Source: Pseudomonadota bacterium (lineage in GTDB: Bacteria; Pseudomonadota; Gammaproteobacteria; Burkholderiales; Burkholderiaceae_E). Taken from it: a stretch of DNA of 32,860 nt. Below are positions 1 through 7,839 of this stretch, piece by piece. The notes beneath the pieces were generated by a model. The model was given only the letters and a program-made list of their open reading frames with translations, did not search any database and was not told where the DNA came from. The stretch lies in contig JAEWGX010000129.1 in the NCBI GenBank assembly GCA_023388075.1, positions 1-32,860 on the forward strand, read 5' to 3'. Within the stretch, counting starts at the first letter, position 1. The number at the start of each line of letters is the position of its first letter. The position numbers and the translations under genes are program-made.

Positions 1-174
1 CGCGACCTCCGCGCCACCGGGTGGCGGTGGCGCGGCGGGCGCGTCCGACGACGGGAGCGCAGGCGCCGGCTCGGGCCCGGTCGGCGGCGCGATGCACCCG
101 GCCAGCGCGGCCGCCAGCGCGAGTGCCGGCACCACCCGTGCGGCGCGCAGCGCCGGACCCGGGCCCGCGTTCAT
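1..174 (-). CDS. Proline-rich lipoprotein, N-terminal part only (gene runs off the left edge)
   Basis: An open frame starts with ATG at 174 and stays open to base 1, giving 58 residues without a stop. The start overlaps the stop of the upstream S41 peptidase gene as ATGA (171-174), so the two are probably translationally coupled. The product begins with an arginine-containing n-region, a hydrophobic core (residues about 13-26) and a lipobox, LAGC, with Cys27 as the lipidation site. It continues as a proline/alanine-rich linker (PPPP near residue 50), typical of an outer-membrane-anchored lipoprotein before its folded domain. The functional domain lies outside the window, so no function is claimed. 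That it is a lipoprotein is seen directly; partnership with the neighbouring peptidase is inferred from the overlap. Confidence 0.7.
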   Translation of the reverse strand, partial: MNAGPGPALRAARVVPALALAAALAGCIAPPTGPEPAPALPSSDAPAAPPPPGGAEVA

Positions 175-1733
175 GGCGCCAGGAACTTGTTGCTGCGCCA
201 GGGCGGACGCACGATCACGCCCCCCGGCGAGGCCGCCGGCTCGACGCGGCGCGGCGCCGCCTTGGCCTGCGCCGCGGCCGCGATGGCGGCGCAGGTGGCG
301 CCAGCGCGGTAGGCGAGCGCGGCCGAGAGGAGGCCTTCGCTCTCGCTGCCAAGGGGGGCGTCCAGATCGTCCGGCACCGCGCAGGTTGGCGCGAAGCCGT
401 CGGCGAAGTCGCCGAAGCCCTTGTCGTTCACGCCTTGGAACTCGACCGGAAAGTACGAGAGTCCGCAGTTGTCTCGGGCGGTGAATCCGTACGGCTTGCC
501 GCACGTGGTGTCGCCCAGCAGGACCACCTCGACGTCGACCCCGCGCAGTGCGTTGATCACCGATTCGCTGGCCGAGCAGGTGCCCTTGCCGGCCAGCACG
601 TAGGCACGTGCCAGGCCAAGGTTCGGCAGCGACGAGCCGGCCGTGGTGCTGCTGCCCGGCTGGCCGGTGGTCGCGCCGAGGAACTGCATGCGCGTGTTGG
701 CGCCCTGGCGCTTGTCGCTGTAGACGTAGCGCTCGAACGTCCTGCCGGCGGTGCTTCGCGTCGGCGCCACCATCCAGGCAAGCTGGCTCGCGATGTAGAG
801 ATAGCCGCCACCGTTGTAGCGCAGATCCAGCACCAGGTCCTTCACGCCGGCGTCGGCGAACGACTGGATCGCATCGCGAAGCTGCCCTTCGGCCGGCACG
901 ATGAAGTCGTTCAGGAGAAGGTAGCCGATCGGGTCGCCGCCGGAATCGATCACGCGCGCTTCCTTGACCGGCGTCGTGCGCACGTCGCCGGCAACCAGTG
1001 GCACGTCCCGCTCGAGGCCACCGCTGCCGCGCAACGTGAGCGTGACCTGCGTGCCGGATCGTGGCGAGAACAGCGTCTCGTTGAGCTGGTCGATCTCGGC
1101 CTGGACAGCGGTGTCGACGAAATCGATGCGACTGCCGTCGACCGTCACCGCGAGCAGGCGGTCGCCTCGCGAAATGCCAGCGGCGGCCGCCGGCGATCCG
1201 GACTCCACGTAGGCCACCCGCGCCTCGCGCGGACGCGTGCCGGAGGCGACCACCCACTCGATGCCGTAACCGCCCACCACGCCGCTTTGAACCATCGAGT
1301 TCCACTGGGCGGTGGACAGCGTGAAGCTGTACCGGTCCTTGCGTGCGCCGGTGGGCGTGAGCGCCGGCGTCTTGAGCGCATCGAACCAGGCGCCGAGCGC
1401 GCTCTGCGCCGGCGTCGCGTTGAATGCCGCGAGCCGCGGGTCCGGGTCGGGCATCTCGGCGTACCAGAGGTACGCCTCGTTCATGTAGGACCGCACCCAG
1501 TTTCGCTCGTCCTCCAACGTGCCGTTGGCGTAGCGCGCCCGCAGGTTGCCGTTGGCGTCGCGGGCGAGCCCGTTGTCGGGCGAGCACTTCCCGGCGTAGG
1601 CCCCCGAGCTCGAAAGATCGGGCACCTCCCGGCCGGAATCGCCGCCGCAGGCCCAGAGCAGCAGCAGCGACGTCGCGGCCAAGGCAAGGCGCGCGGCCGC
1701 GGCGCCGCGCGCCCAGGTGATGCCAGGCGTCAT
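171..1733 (-). CDS. S41-family (C-terminal processing type) peptidase, lipoprotein
   Basis: 520 residues. Residues 1-29 are a lipoprotein signal ending in a WAC lipobox (Cys29), so the protein should be anchored in an envelope membrane facing the periplasm. A PDZ-like segment lies at about 150-255 (GYGIEW at 155-160, then the SGSPAAAAGI turn near 178-187). The peptidase core contains LRYNGGG (304-310) and the nucleophile motif SASE (387-390). The expected catalytic lysine is Lys413 in the TTCGKP segment. These are hallmarks of S41 serine peptidases of the Prc/CtpA tail-specific class, which act through a Ser-Lys pair. Several extra cysteines (50, 386, 411, 423, 451, 481) suggest disulfides. 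It starts 4 bases after the dehydrogenase stop and overlaps a second lipoprotein. The substrate is unknown. Confidence 0.85.
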   Translation of the reverse strand: MTPGITWARGAAAARLALAATSLLLLWACGGDSGREVPDLSSSGAYAGKCSPDNGLARDANGNLRARYANGTLEDERNWVRSYMNEAYLWYAEMPDPDPRLAAFNATPAQSALGAWFDALKTPALTPTGARKDRYSFTLSTAQWNSMVQSGVVGGYGIEWVVASGTRPREARVAYVESGSPAAAAGISRGDRLLAVTVDGSRIDFVDTAVQAEIDQLNETLFSPRSGTQVTLTLRGSGGLERDVPLVAGDVRTTPVKEARVIDSGGDPIGYLLLNDFIVPAEGQLRDAIQSFADAGVKDLVLDLRYNGGGYLYIASQLAWMVAPTRSTAGRTFERYVYSDKRQGANTRMQFLGATTGQPGSSTTAGSSLPNLGLARAYVLAGKGTCSASESVINALRGVDVEVVLLGDTTCGKPYGFTARDNCGLSYFPVEFQGVNDKGFGDFADGFAPTCAVPDDLDAPLGSESEGLLSAALAYRAGATCAAIAAAAQAKAAPRRVEPAASPGGVIVRPPWRSNKFLAP

Positions 1734-1737
1734 GGCG

Positions 1738-2646
1738 TCAAGGGACGATGCGCACGCCGGTGACCTTCTCCTGGGCGCGCACCAGCGACGGCACGAACTC
1801 CGCGCCGTAGCCGAGCGCGCTCGCCAGGCAGAGCGCCTGGTGGACCGCCTCGCCCACCATGGTCGGCACGTCGTGCGCTTCGGCCAGGTGGGTGTAGTAG
1901 CGGATGTCCTTGCGCGCGTTGTCGAGCCCGAACTTCAGCCCGTCCATCTCGCCGGAGAGCGTCTTGCCCATCGCCTGGAAGAGGCCCGAGTTCACGCCGC
2001 CCGCCGACACCACCTCGACGAGCTTGCGCGGATCCACGCCCGCCTTCGCGCCCACCGCGAACGCCTCGGCGGCCGCGGTGCAGATCGCCTGCGCCACGAA
2101 GTTGTTGAGCAGCTTCACGGTGTGCCCCGCGCCCGGTCCGCCGACATGAAAGACATTCTCCGCGAAGGTGCGCAGGATCGGCTCGAGCGCGGCCCGGTCC
2201 CCTTCGTCGGCGCCGAGGATCACGTTCAGGCGCCCCTGCTCGGCCTCGACCGGCGTGCGCGCGAGCGGCGCATCGATGAGCGTCATGCCGCGCCGGGCGG
2301 CCGCCTCACGCAGCCGTGCCGTGGATTGCGGCTCGCTGGTGGAGCAATCCACGATCCGGATGCCTTCGCGAGCGCCTTCCAGCAGTCCCTGCGGTCCCTC
2401 GAACTGCGCCTCCACCTGGGGCGAGCCGGTGACGCAGATGAAGATCACGTCCGACACCGCCGCGAGGGCGGCCGGCGAATCCACCCGCCTCGCGCCCGCC
2501 GAGACCAGGTCGGCCACGGCGTCCGCGTTGCGGTGGACGGTGAGCGACAGGGGATGGCCCTTGGCGAGCAGGTTCTTCGCCATGCCGTGGCCCATCATCC
2601 CGGATGCGCCGATGAACCCGACGCTCGTCTTGCTGCTGCTCGCCAT
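1738..2646 (-). CDS. NAD(P)-dependent oxidoreductase, 3-hydroxyisobutyrate dehydrogenase family
   Basis: 302 residues, the usual length for beta-hydroxyacid dehydrogenases. The N-terminal Rossmann motif is VGFIGASGMMG (9-19). The active-site region has DAPLARTP (125-132) where the classical family has DAPVSGG, and the expected catalytic lysine is Lys178 in GAGHTVKLLNN. The protein should oxidise or reduce a small beta-hydroxy acid or semialdehyde in the cytoplasm. The altered substrate loop argues against assigning 3-hydroxyisobutyrate or tartronate semialdehyde specifically. The start has a GGAGG site and lies 21 bases after the proB stop. The gene is followed after 4 bases by the S41 peptidase, so it probably sits in the same transcript. 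The family call is firm, the substrate open. Confidence 0.88.
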   Translation of the reverse strand: MASSSKTSVGFIGASGMMGHGMAKNLLAKGHPLSLTVHRNADAVADLVSAGARRVDSPAALAAVSDVIFICVTGSPQVEAQFEGPQGLLEGAREGIRIVDCSTSEPQSTARLREAAARRGMTLIDAPLARTPVEAEQGRLNVILGADEGDRAALEPILRTFAENVFHVGGPGAGHTVKLLNNFVAQAICTAAAEAFAVGAKAGVDPRKLVEVVSAGGVNSGLFQAMGKTLSGEMDGLKFGLDNARKDIRYYTHLAEAHDVPTMVGEAVHQALCLASALGYGAEFVPSLVRAQEKVTGVRIVP

Positions 2647-2667
2647 GGACAGCCTCCTCCAGAAAGG

Positions 2668-3792
2668 TTAGCGGAAGACCAGATTATCGCGGTGGATCAG
2701 CTCGGGCTCCTCGAGGAAGCCGAGGATCGGCTCGATCTGGCTCGAGGGCTTGCGAAGGATGCGGCGCGCGTCGTTGCTCGCATAGTTGGCCAGCCCGCGG
2801 GCAAGCTCGCGCCCGTCCGGATCCAGGATGGCCACGAGCTCGCCGCGATCGAACTCGCCGCGCACCTCGGTCACGCCGATCGGCAGCAGGCTGCGCCCCT
2901 GCTTCATCAGCGCGGTCACGGCACCGGCATCGAGCACCACCGCGCCGCGCAGTTGCAGGTGATCGGCCATCCACTTCTTGCGCGCGGCCAGCCGCGGCGT
3001 CTGGGCGACGAAACGCGTGCCGATGGCCTCGCCCTGCATCAGCCGCACCAGCACGTCCGGCTCGCGCCCCGAGCAGACGATGGTGCTCGCTCCGCTCGAG
3101 GCGGCGCGCTTGGCCGCGAGCACCTTGGTGATCATGCCGCCCTTGCCGATGTTGCTGCCCGCGCCGCCCGCCATCGCTTCCAGGGACACGTCGCCCGCGC
3201 GCACCTCCGTCAGCAGCTTCGCCTCCCGGTCCTGGCGCGGATCGGCGGTATAGAGCCCGGCCTGGTCCGTCAGGATGATCAGCAGCTCCGCCTCGATGAG
3301 GTTGGTGACCAGCGCGCCCAGCGTGTCGTTGTCGCCCAGCTTGATCTCGTCGGTGACCACCGTATCGTTCTCGTTCACGATAGGCAGCACGCCCAGGCGC
3401 AGCAAGCCGAGCAGCGTGGAGCGCGCGTTCAGATAGCGCTTGCGGTCCGACAGGTCGTCGTGGGTCAGCAGGATCTGGGCGGTCATGATCCCATGGCGCC
3501 GAAAGCCGCTCTCGTAGGCCTGTACCAGCCCCATCTGGCCGATCGCCGCCGCGGCCTGCAGGTCGCTCATCTCGCGCGGCCGGCGCGTCCACCCGAGCCG
3601 CTTCATTCCCTCGGCGACCGCCCCGGAGGACACCAGCACGATCTCGGGCATCGTGCGGCTGCCATCGCCGTGCGGATGCCTGATGCGGGCGATCTGTTCG
3701 CTCCAGTGCTCGATCGCGGCCAGGTCGACGCCGCGGCCCTCGTTGGTCACCAGGGAGGAGCCGACCTTGATGACCACCCGGGACAGGGTCAT
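2668..3792 (-). CDS. proB: Glutamate 5-kinase
   Basis: 374 residues from the ATG at 3792, beginning MTLSRVVIKVGSSL. This start overlaps the obg stop as ATGA (3789-3792) and matches where ProB proteins begin; the frame stays open further upstream but inside obg. It catalyses ATP-dependent phosphorylation of L-glutamate, the first step of proline synthesis. The amino-acid-kinase domain shows KVGSSL (9-14), the SSGAV loop, the NENDTV substrate motif and the SNIGKGGMITK phosphate-binding segment. A C-terminal PUA domain covers roughly residues 280-365. Length and domain order are normal. The first-step partner proA is not in the window. Position behind obg is common in Betaproteobacteria. Confidence 0.97.
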   Translation of the reverse strand: MTLSRVVIKVGSSLVTNEGRGVDLAAIEHWSEQIARIRHPHGDGSRTMPEIVLVSSGAVAEGMKRLGWTRRPREMSDLQAAAAIGQMGLVQAYESGFRRHGIMTAQILLTHDDLSDRKRYLNARSTLLGLLRLGVLPIVNENDTVVTDEIKLGDNDTLGALVTNLIEAELLIILTDQAGLYTADPRQDREAKLLTEVRAGDVSLEAMAGGAGSNIGKGGMITKVLAAKRAASSGASTIVCSGREPDVLVRLMQGEAIGTRFVAQTPRLAARKKWMADHLQLRGAVVLDAGAVTALMKQGRSLLPIGVTEVRGEFDRGELVAILDPDGRELARGLANYASNDARRILRKPSSQIEPILGFLEEPELIHRDNLVFR

Positions 3793-4847
3793 GGCTCGCG
3801 CTCGAAGCGCACGTCCGCAGGAGCCGCCGCCTCGGCTTCGTCCTCGAACAGGTATCGCGCCACCGCGTAGCAGAGCTCCTGGCAGCCCTCCCCGGTCAGC
3901 GCCGAGATCGCGAACACCGGCCCCTGCCATCCAAGCCCGTCGACGATTCGCCTGCGCAGCGCATCGCGCTCGGCCGGCTCCACCATGTCCAGCTTGTTGA
4001 GCACCAGCCAGCGCGGCTTCGCATGGAGCCCGGGATCGTACTTGCGCAGTTCCTCCACGATCGCCCGTGCCTCCGCCACCGGGTCCCGCGCTTCGTCCAG
4101 CGGGACCGCGTCCACCAGGTGCAGCAGGAGCCGGGTGCGCTGCAGGTGGCGCAGGAACCGGTGGCCGAGCCCGGCACCTTCGGCGGCGCCCTCGATCAAC
4201 CCCGGCACGTCGGCCACGACGAAGCTGCGCCCGGCCTCCACCCGCACCACGCCCAGGTTCGGGTGCAGCGTGGTGAAGGGATAGTCGGCCACCTTCGGCC
4301 GGGCATTGGAAATCCGCGTGATCAGCGTCGATTTACCGGCATTCGGCATGCCGAGCAGGCCCACGTCGGCGAGCACCTTCAGCTCGAGGCGCAGCGAGCG
4401 CTGCTCGCCCGGCCAGCCCTTGGTCGCCTTGGTGGGGGCGCGGTTGGTGCTCGACTTGAAGTGCAGGTTGCCGAGCCCGCCGTCGCCGCCCTTGGCGATG
4501 CAGACCCGTTCGCCGTCACGGGTGAGGTCGAAGAGCAACTCGCCGGTCGTGTCGTCGTGGACCTGCGTGCCCACGGGCATGCGCAGCACGATGTCCTCTC
4601 CGCCCTTGCCGTACTGGTCCGACCCACGCCCGTTCTCTCCCTTTCGGGCGGCGAAACGGCGGGTGTAGCGAAAATCGATCAGCGTGTTGAGGTTGCGGTC
4701 GGCGACCGCGTAGATCGAGCCGCCGCGGCCGCCGTCGCCGCCGTCCGGCCCGCCGAACGGAATGAACTTCTCGCGGCGAAACGAGGCCGAGCCGTTGCCG
4801 CCGTCCCCGGCCGCTACCTCGATGCGTGCCTCGTCGATGAACTTCAT
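3789..4847 (-). CDS. obg: Obg/CgtA GTPase, 50S ribosome assembly
   Basis: 352 residues from the ATG at 4847 (MKFIDEARIEVAAG). The frame is open for 18 more codons upstream, but they lie in the terminator region and are not family-like. The glycine-rich Obg fold occupies about 1-158. The GTPase domain follows with G1 GMPNAGKS (166-173), the TTLHPNLG switch region, G3 DVPG (213-216) and G4 NKLD (284-287). There is no long acidic OCT tail of Bacillus type. The protein binds the large subunit late in assembly and links to stress responses. It follows the rplU-rpmA terminator hairpin and overlaps proB by 4 bases. Read-through or an internal promoter could supply transcription. Confidence 0.97.
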   Translation of the reverse strand: MKFIDEARIEVAAGDGGNGSASFRREKFIPFGGPDGGDGGRGGSIYAVADRNLNTLIDFRYTRRFAARKGENGRGSDQYGKGGEDIVLRMPVGTQVHDDTTGELLFDLTRDGERVCIAKGGDGGLGNLHFKSSTNRAPTKATKGWPGEQRSLRLELKVLADVGLLGMPNAGKSTLITRISNARPKVADYPFTTLHPNLGVVRVEAGRSFVVADVPGLIEGAAEGAGLGHRFLRHLQRTRLLLHLVDAVPLDEARDPVAEARAIVEELRKYDPGLHAKPRWLVLNKLDMVEPAERDALRRRIVDGLGWQGPVFAISALTGEGCQELCYAVARYLFEDEAEAAAPADVRFEREP

Positions 4848-4867
4848 TGCGTTGCCCTGTAAGCAAA

Positions 4868-4892
4868 ATGGCTCCGCGACCTGCGGAGCCAT
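4868..4892 (-). terminator. Rho-independent terminator after rplU-rpmA
   Basis: Perfect 10-bp inverted repeat (ATGGCTCCGC / GCGGAGCCAT) with a 5-base loop. Read on the minus strand it is followed by TTTT, fitting an intrinsic terminator or attenuator between rpmA (ends 4978) and obg (starts 4847). It lies only 20 bases upstream of the obg start, so partial read-through may set the obg level. Confidence 0.7.
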
Positions 4893-4977
4893 CCTGCTCA
4901 ACGATGCCGGTTGCCCCGCGTGCCGGCCAGCGGCGCCAGTCTCGGCGTGTCGGCGCGGGGTCGGGCGGATCGCCTCT

Positions 4978-5244
4978 TCAGGAGGCTTCCACCGGCTCGA
5001 TGCTGACCGTGTTGTTCTGCTGGGCCCCTTTCACGGCGAACTGCACGCGGCCGTCCACCAGGGCGAACAGCGTGTGGTCCTTGCCGAGGCCGACGTTCAG
5101 GCCCGGGTGAAAGCGCGTGCCGCGCTGGCGCACGATGATCGACCCGGCGGAAACCACCTGGCCGCCAAAGGCCTTCACGCCCAGCATCTTCGGATTCGAA
5201 TCGCGGCCGTTACGGGTCGAGCCGCCTCCCTTCTTCTGTGCCAT
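4978..5244 (-). CDS. rpmA: 50S ribosomal protein L27
   Basis: 88 residues starting MAQKKGGGSTRNGRDS, the standard L27 N-terminus that reaches toward the peptidyl-transferase centre. No Firmicutes-type cleavable N-terminal extension is present. The central GSIIVRQRGT and GVGLGKDHTLFA-like segments are family-typical (here NVGLGKDHTLFA). The start is preceded by AGGAG. It lies 46 bases after rplU on the same transcript, the usual order, and is followed by a hairpin terminator at 4868-4892. Confidence 0.98.
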   Translation of the reverse strand: MAQKKGGGSTRNGRDSNPKMLGVKAFGGQVVSAGSIIVRQRGTRFHPGLNVGLGKDHTLFALVDGRVQFAVKGAQQNNTVSIEPVEAS

Positions 5245-5290
5245 TGCTTGCTCCTGCTATGTGCTGCCCAGGTTACCGTGTCGACGGCGC

Positions 5291-5992
5291 CTAGGCGCGC
5301 TTGCCACCGACGAGCTCGGCCTTGAGCTTCTCGAACTGCTCCCAGTCGCCCTTGGCCGCGAGCGCCGCCTGCTCGGGCCAGGTGCCCGGGTCATGCGTCG
5401 CGAAGTTGGAGCCCGCCTGTGTCAGCAGCTCCTTCAGCCGCTCCACCGGGGTGGACGCCAGGTCCGCGAACGAGGCGATGCCGCCCGCCTGCAGGATTTC
5501 CGCGATCTTCGGACCGACGCCCTCGATCAGCGTCAGGTCGTCGGCCGCCTGGGCTTGCGTGCCAGCCGCCTTGGCGGCCTCGCCGCCCTTCGACCGCTCG
5601 CCAGACTTCTTGGCCGCCGGCTCGGAAGCAGCGTCGGCGTTCGCCGCAGCCTTGCGGTCCTCGGCCTTGAACACGCCGAGGTCCGAGGCGATCTGCGAGA
5701 TCAGCAACTCGGTGTAGTTCTGGCGGTGGCCCTGGTGCTTCTGGTAATGCTTGCGCCGGCGCATCTTGAAGATGCGCACCTTGGGATGACGTCCCTGCGA
5801 GAGGACCGTTGCCGATACCGCGGCGCCACCAACGAGGGGCGCGCCGATCCTGATCTGGTCCCCGCTGCCAACGGCAAGGACCTGGTCGAGCTGGATGTCG
5901 GCTCCGATGTCTGCGGGTATCTGTTCTACCTTGATCTTGTCGCCGGGGCTGACCTTGTATTGCTTGCCGCCGGTTTTTATGACCGCGTACAT
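5291..5992 (-). CDS. rplU: 50S ribosomal protein L21 fused to a C-terminal helix-hairpin-helix domain
   Basis: 233 residues from the ATG at 5992 (MYAVIKTGGKQYKV), more than twice the roughly 103 of E. coli L21. Residues 1-103 are a complete L21, including the KMRRRKHYQKHQGHRQNYT rRNA-binding signature. Residues 104-150 form a low-complexity Ala/Lys/Glu linker. Residues 151-230 are a second domain with LTLIEGVGPKIAEIL (153-167), a helix-hairpin-helix nucleic-acid-binding turn, and a tail DPGTWPEQAALAAKGDWE (201-218). Similar HhH tails are known on some alphaproteobacterial L21 proteins and other fusions. The reading frame is clean and the stop is followed directly by rpmA spacing, so this is a true fusion. 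Promoter and GGAGAG site lie upstream. Confidence 0.95.
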   Translation of the reverse strand: MYAVIKTGGKQYKVSPGDKIKVEQIPADIGADIQLDQVLAVGSGDQIRIGAPLVGGAAVSATVLSQGRHPKVRIFKMRRRKHYQKHQGHRQNYTELLISQIASDLGVFKAEDRKAAANADAASEPAAKKSGERSKGGEAAKAAGTQAQAADDLTLIEGVGPKIAEILQAGGIASFADLASTPVERLKELLTQAGSNFATHDPGTWPEQAALAAKGDWEQFEKLKAELVGGKRA

Positions 5993-6043
5993 GGGAAACT
6001 CTCCACTATGGGGAAAAGAGCGGTGAAACGAGAGGAACCGGTA

Positions 6044-6072
6044 ATTATAGAAAGCCGAGCCCTGTCGGTCAA
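6044..6072 (-). promoter_or_regulatory. Sigma70 promoter of rplU-rpmA
   Basis: On the minus strand TTGACC (6072-6067), a 17-base spacer and TATAAT (6049-6044) match the housekeeping consensus in 11 of 12 positions. Transcription would begin near 6037 and leave a leader of about 45 bases before the L21 start at 5992, containing a GGAGAG site. Confidence 0.85.
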
Positions 6073-6195
6073 ACCATGGCTGGAAGACGGCGCTCCTCCG
6101 ACGGCCCGCCGCCGCTCCGCCAGGAGGAACGTCGGGGGCCCGGCACCTCCCCGCCGCCGCGGCCACGGCCCACGGTACGGCTTCTGCCCGCCCCT

Positions 6196-6201
6196 TATAC
6201 T
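6196..6201 (+). promoter_or_regulatory. Probable -10 element of ispB
   Basis: TATACT lies 36 bases before the TTG start chosen for ispB. No convincing -35 hexamer stands 16-18 bases upstream. The element would place the transcript start near 6208, which argues against the in-frame ATG at 6076 as the real start. Confidence 0.4.
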
Positions 6202-6237
6202 TTGCGACGACACCGCCCCCTCGAAGCCGCAGCCAAC

Positions 6238-7227
6238 TTGAATCCCTACGAGTCGTTTCCGATCATCACCAGCGATCTCGCGGAGGTCGACCGCGTCATC
6301 AGGAAGCGGCTCGACAGCCCCGTGGTGCTGATCAGCACGATCGCCGACTACATCATCGGCGCGGGTGGCAAGCGGCTGCGTCCGGTGCTGCTGCTGCTCT
6401 TCGCCAGGGCCCTTGGCTACGGCGGAACCGAGGCGCAGCAGCGCCGGGGCCATCACTGGCTGCTGGCGGCCGTGGTGGAGTTCATCCATACGGCCACCCT
6501 GCTGCACGACGACGTAGTGGATGAATCCACCCTGCGACGCGGCCGTCCGACCGCCAACGCGCAGTTCGGCAACGCCGCGGCCGTGCTGGTTGGCGACTTT
6601 CTCTATTCCCGCGCCTTCCAGATGATGGTGGAAGTCGACCAGATGAAGATCCAGCGCATCCTGGCCGATTCCACCAACACCATCGCCGAGGGCGAGGTGC
6701 TGCAGCTGCTGAACTGCCGCGACCCGGATGTCGACGAAGCCGCCTACCTCCAGGTCATCCGTTACAAGACGGCCAAGCTGTTCGAGTCGGCCGCGCAGAT
6801 CGGCGCCGTCCTTTGCGATGCGGACGAGACGGTCGAGCGGGCGGCCGCCGCCTACGGGCGGCACCTGGGCACCGCCTTCCAGCTCGTGGACGACGTGCTG
6901 GACTACTCCGGCGCCAGCGCGGAGCTCGGCAAGAACGTCGGCGACGACCTGCGCGAGGGCAAGCCCACTCTACCCCTCATCCGCGTGATGCAGGCCGGCA
7001 CGGCGGCAGATCGCAGCATCGTGAGCGAGGCCATCCGCGCCGGCGGCACCGACCGGTTCGACGAGATCCATGCGGCCATCCAGCGCCAGGATGCCCTTGG
7101 CTACACCCGCGCGCTGGCCGAGCGCGAGGCGGCGCTGGCACGGGACGCTCTGGTCGCGTTGCCGGCCTCCCAGCACCGGGACGCTTTGCTATACTTGGCG
7201 ACCTATTCGGTCTCCCGGAGCAGTTGA
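6238..7227 (+). CDS. ispB: Octaprenyl diphosphate synthase (polyprenyl synthetase)
   Basis: 329 residues from the TTG at 6238. The frame is open back to an ATG at 6076, but those 54 codons run across the rplU promoter, lie ahead of a TATACT element and are not family-like. The enzyme condenses isopentenyl diphosphate units onto farnesyl diphosphate to make the ubiquinone side chain. Visible motifs are GAGGKRLRP (41-49), the first aspartate-rich motif HDDVVDE (90-96) followed by RRGRPTAN, and the second DDVLD (218-222). E. coli IspB has 323 residues. Divergence from rplU-rpmA is the standard proteobacterial arrangement. No strong Shine-Dalgarno precedes the TTG, so the start is the least certain part. 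Confidence 0.93.
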   Translation: MNPYESFPIITSDLAEVDRVIRKRLDSPVVLISTIADYIIGAGGKRLRPVLLLLFARALGYGGTEAQQRRGHHWLLAAVVEFIHTATLLHDDVVDESTLRRGRPTANAQFGNAAAVLVGDFLYSRAFQMMVEVDQMKIQRILADSTNTIAEGEVLQLLNCRDPDVDEAAYLQVIRYKTAKLFESAAQIGAVLCDADETVERAAAAYGRHLGTAFQLVDDVLDYSGASAELGKNVGDDLREGKPTLPLIRVMQAGTAADRSIVSEAIRAGGTDRFDEIHAAIQRQDALGYTRALAEREAALARDALVALPASQHRDALLYLATYSVSRSS

Positions 7228-7339
7228 TCCCGGCGCGCAAGCCGCCGAGGATTGTCCGGTGAAGCGGCGCAGGGCAACTGTCCAGCGTTCCTCGATCCCG
7301 CCCTGCGGAGTCCTGGTCCGAAAAGGTGTCGTCAGAGTT

Positions 7340-7416
7340 CGGGGTGTAGCTTAGCCTGGTAGAGCGCTGCGTTCGGGACGCAGAGGCCGGAGGTTCGAAT
7401 CCTCTCACCCCGACCA
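7340..7416 (+). tRNA. tRNA-Pro (anticodon CGG)
   Basis: A 77-base cloverleaf. The acceptor stem CGGGGTG (7340-7346) pairs with CACCCCG, followed by A and an encoded CCA (7414-7416). The anticodon stem CTGCG/CGCAG encloses the loop TTCGGGA, with anticodon CGG at 7374-7376 reading the CCG codon. The T arm carries GGTTCGAATCC. It resembles E. coli proK in its D-arm and anticodon-to-T-arm sequence. It is on the same strand as ispB, 112 bases downstream. The DNA immediately after it is full of gene remnants. Confidence 0.97.
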
Positions 7417-7531
7417 AGAAATCCCCTGTTAAATCAACGATTTGCGAAGCGGCTCGGGTGCCTCTACGTCCGACGACCTCACCAAAACCTTCCCCTACAG
7501 CGCGAAGAAGGCAGCGAAGGCGTACTTCGAT

Positions 7532-7807
7532 GCCCTGCGCCAACCACACGTCGGCTTCGGCGAGCGCCGTCACGTGTCCCTTCGAGATGGCAGGGACAGC
7601 CGCGAAGTCGAAGCTGTCCAGGCTCTTGTCGGGCGGCAGACGGCTGTCAGCGCGGTTGCGAGCGAGGCGGCGCGCTTGCCGTTCACTCATCTCCCGCTCG
7701 AGCAGCGTCCCAAGGAAGCGCTCGGCTGGCCATCCCTCGCGGTTAGCCTGCTCGGCCAGATCCGACCACAGTCGGCGCACCGTGGGCAGCCTTAACTCGG
7801 CCAGCAT
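7532..7807 (-). pseudogene. IS21-type IstB helper ATPase, N-terminal remnant
   Basis: About 92 codons resemble the N-terminal domain of IS21-family IstB: LAELRLPTVRRLW, then REGWPAERFLGTLLEREMSE, RRLARNRADSRLPP and the FDFAAVP segment. The similarity stops at the WLAQG residues (around 7532), just where the Walker A segment of the ATPase domain should follow. The frame then runs into unrelated sequence and into the antisense of tRNA-Pro. Similar residues (TGARTAADAARLPI) continue upstream to about 7849, but without a start codon other than the internal ATG at 7807. Both ends therefore look broken. No IstA transposase and no terminal inverted repeats were found. The family is recognised from memory of IstB sequences. 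Confidence 0.6.
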
Positions 7808-7839
7808 GATCGGTAGGCGTGCCGCATCAGCCGCCGTGC

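Noticed and set aside
21..3870. Two long plus-strand open frames (21-1763 and 1717-3870) opposite the peptidase, dehydrogenase and proB genes
   Set aside because: Both are antisense frames opened by high GC; the minus strand carries recognisable motifs throughout.
6076..6237. 54-codon upstream extension of ispB from the ATG at 6076
   Set aside because: It runs across the rplU promoter, lies ahead of the TATACT element and contains an Arg/Pro-rich sequence unlike the family N-terminus.
6977..7531. Continuation of the IstB frame through the tRNA region to 6977
   Set aside because: After residue 92 the similarity ends; the segment reading GFEPPASASRTQ is the familiar antisense translation of a tRNA 3' half, not a protein.
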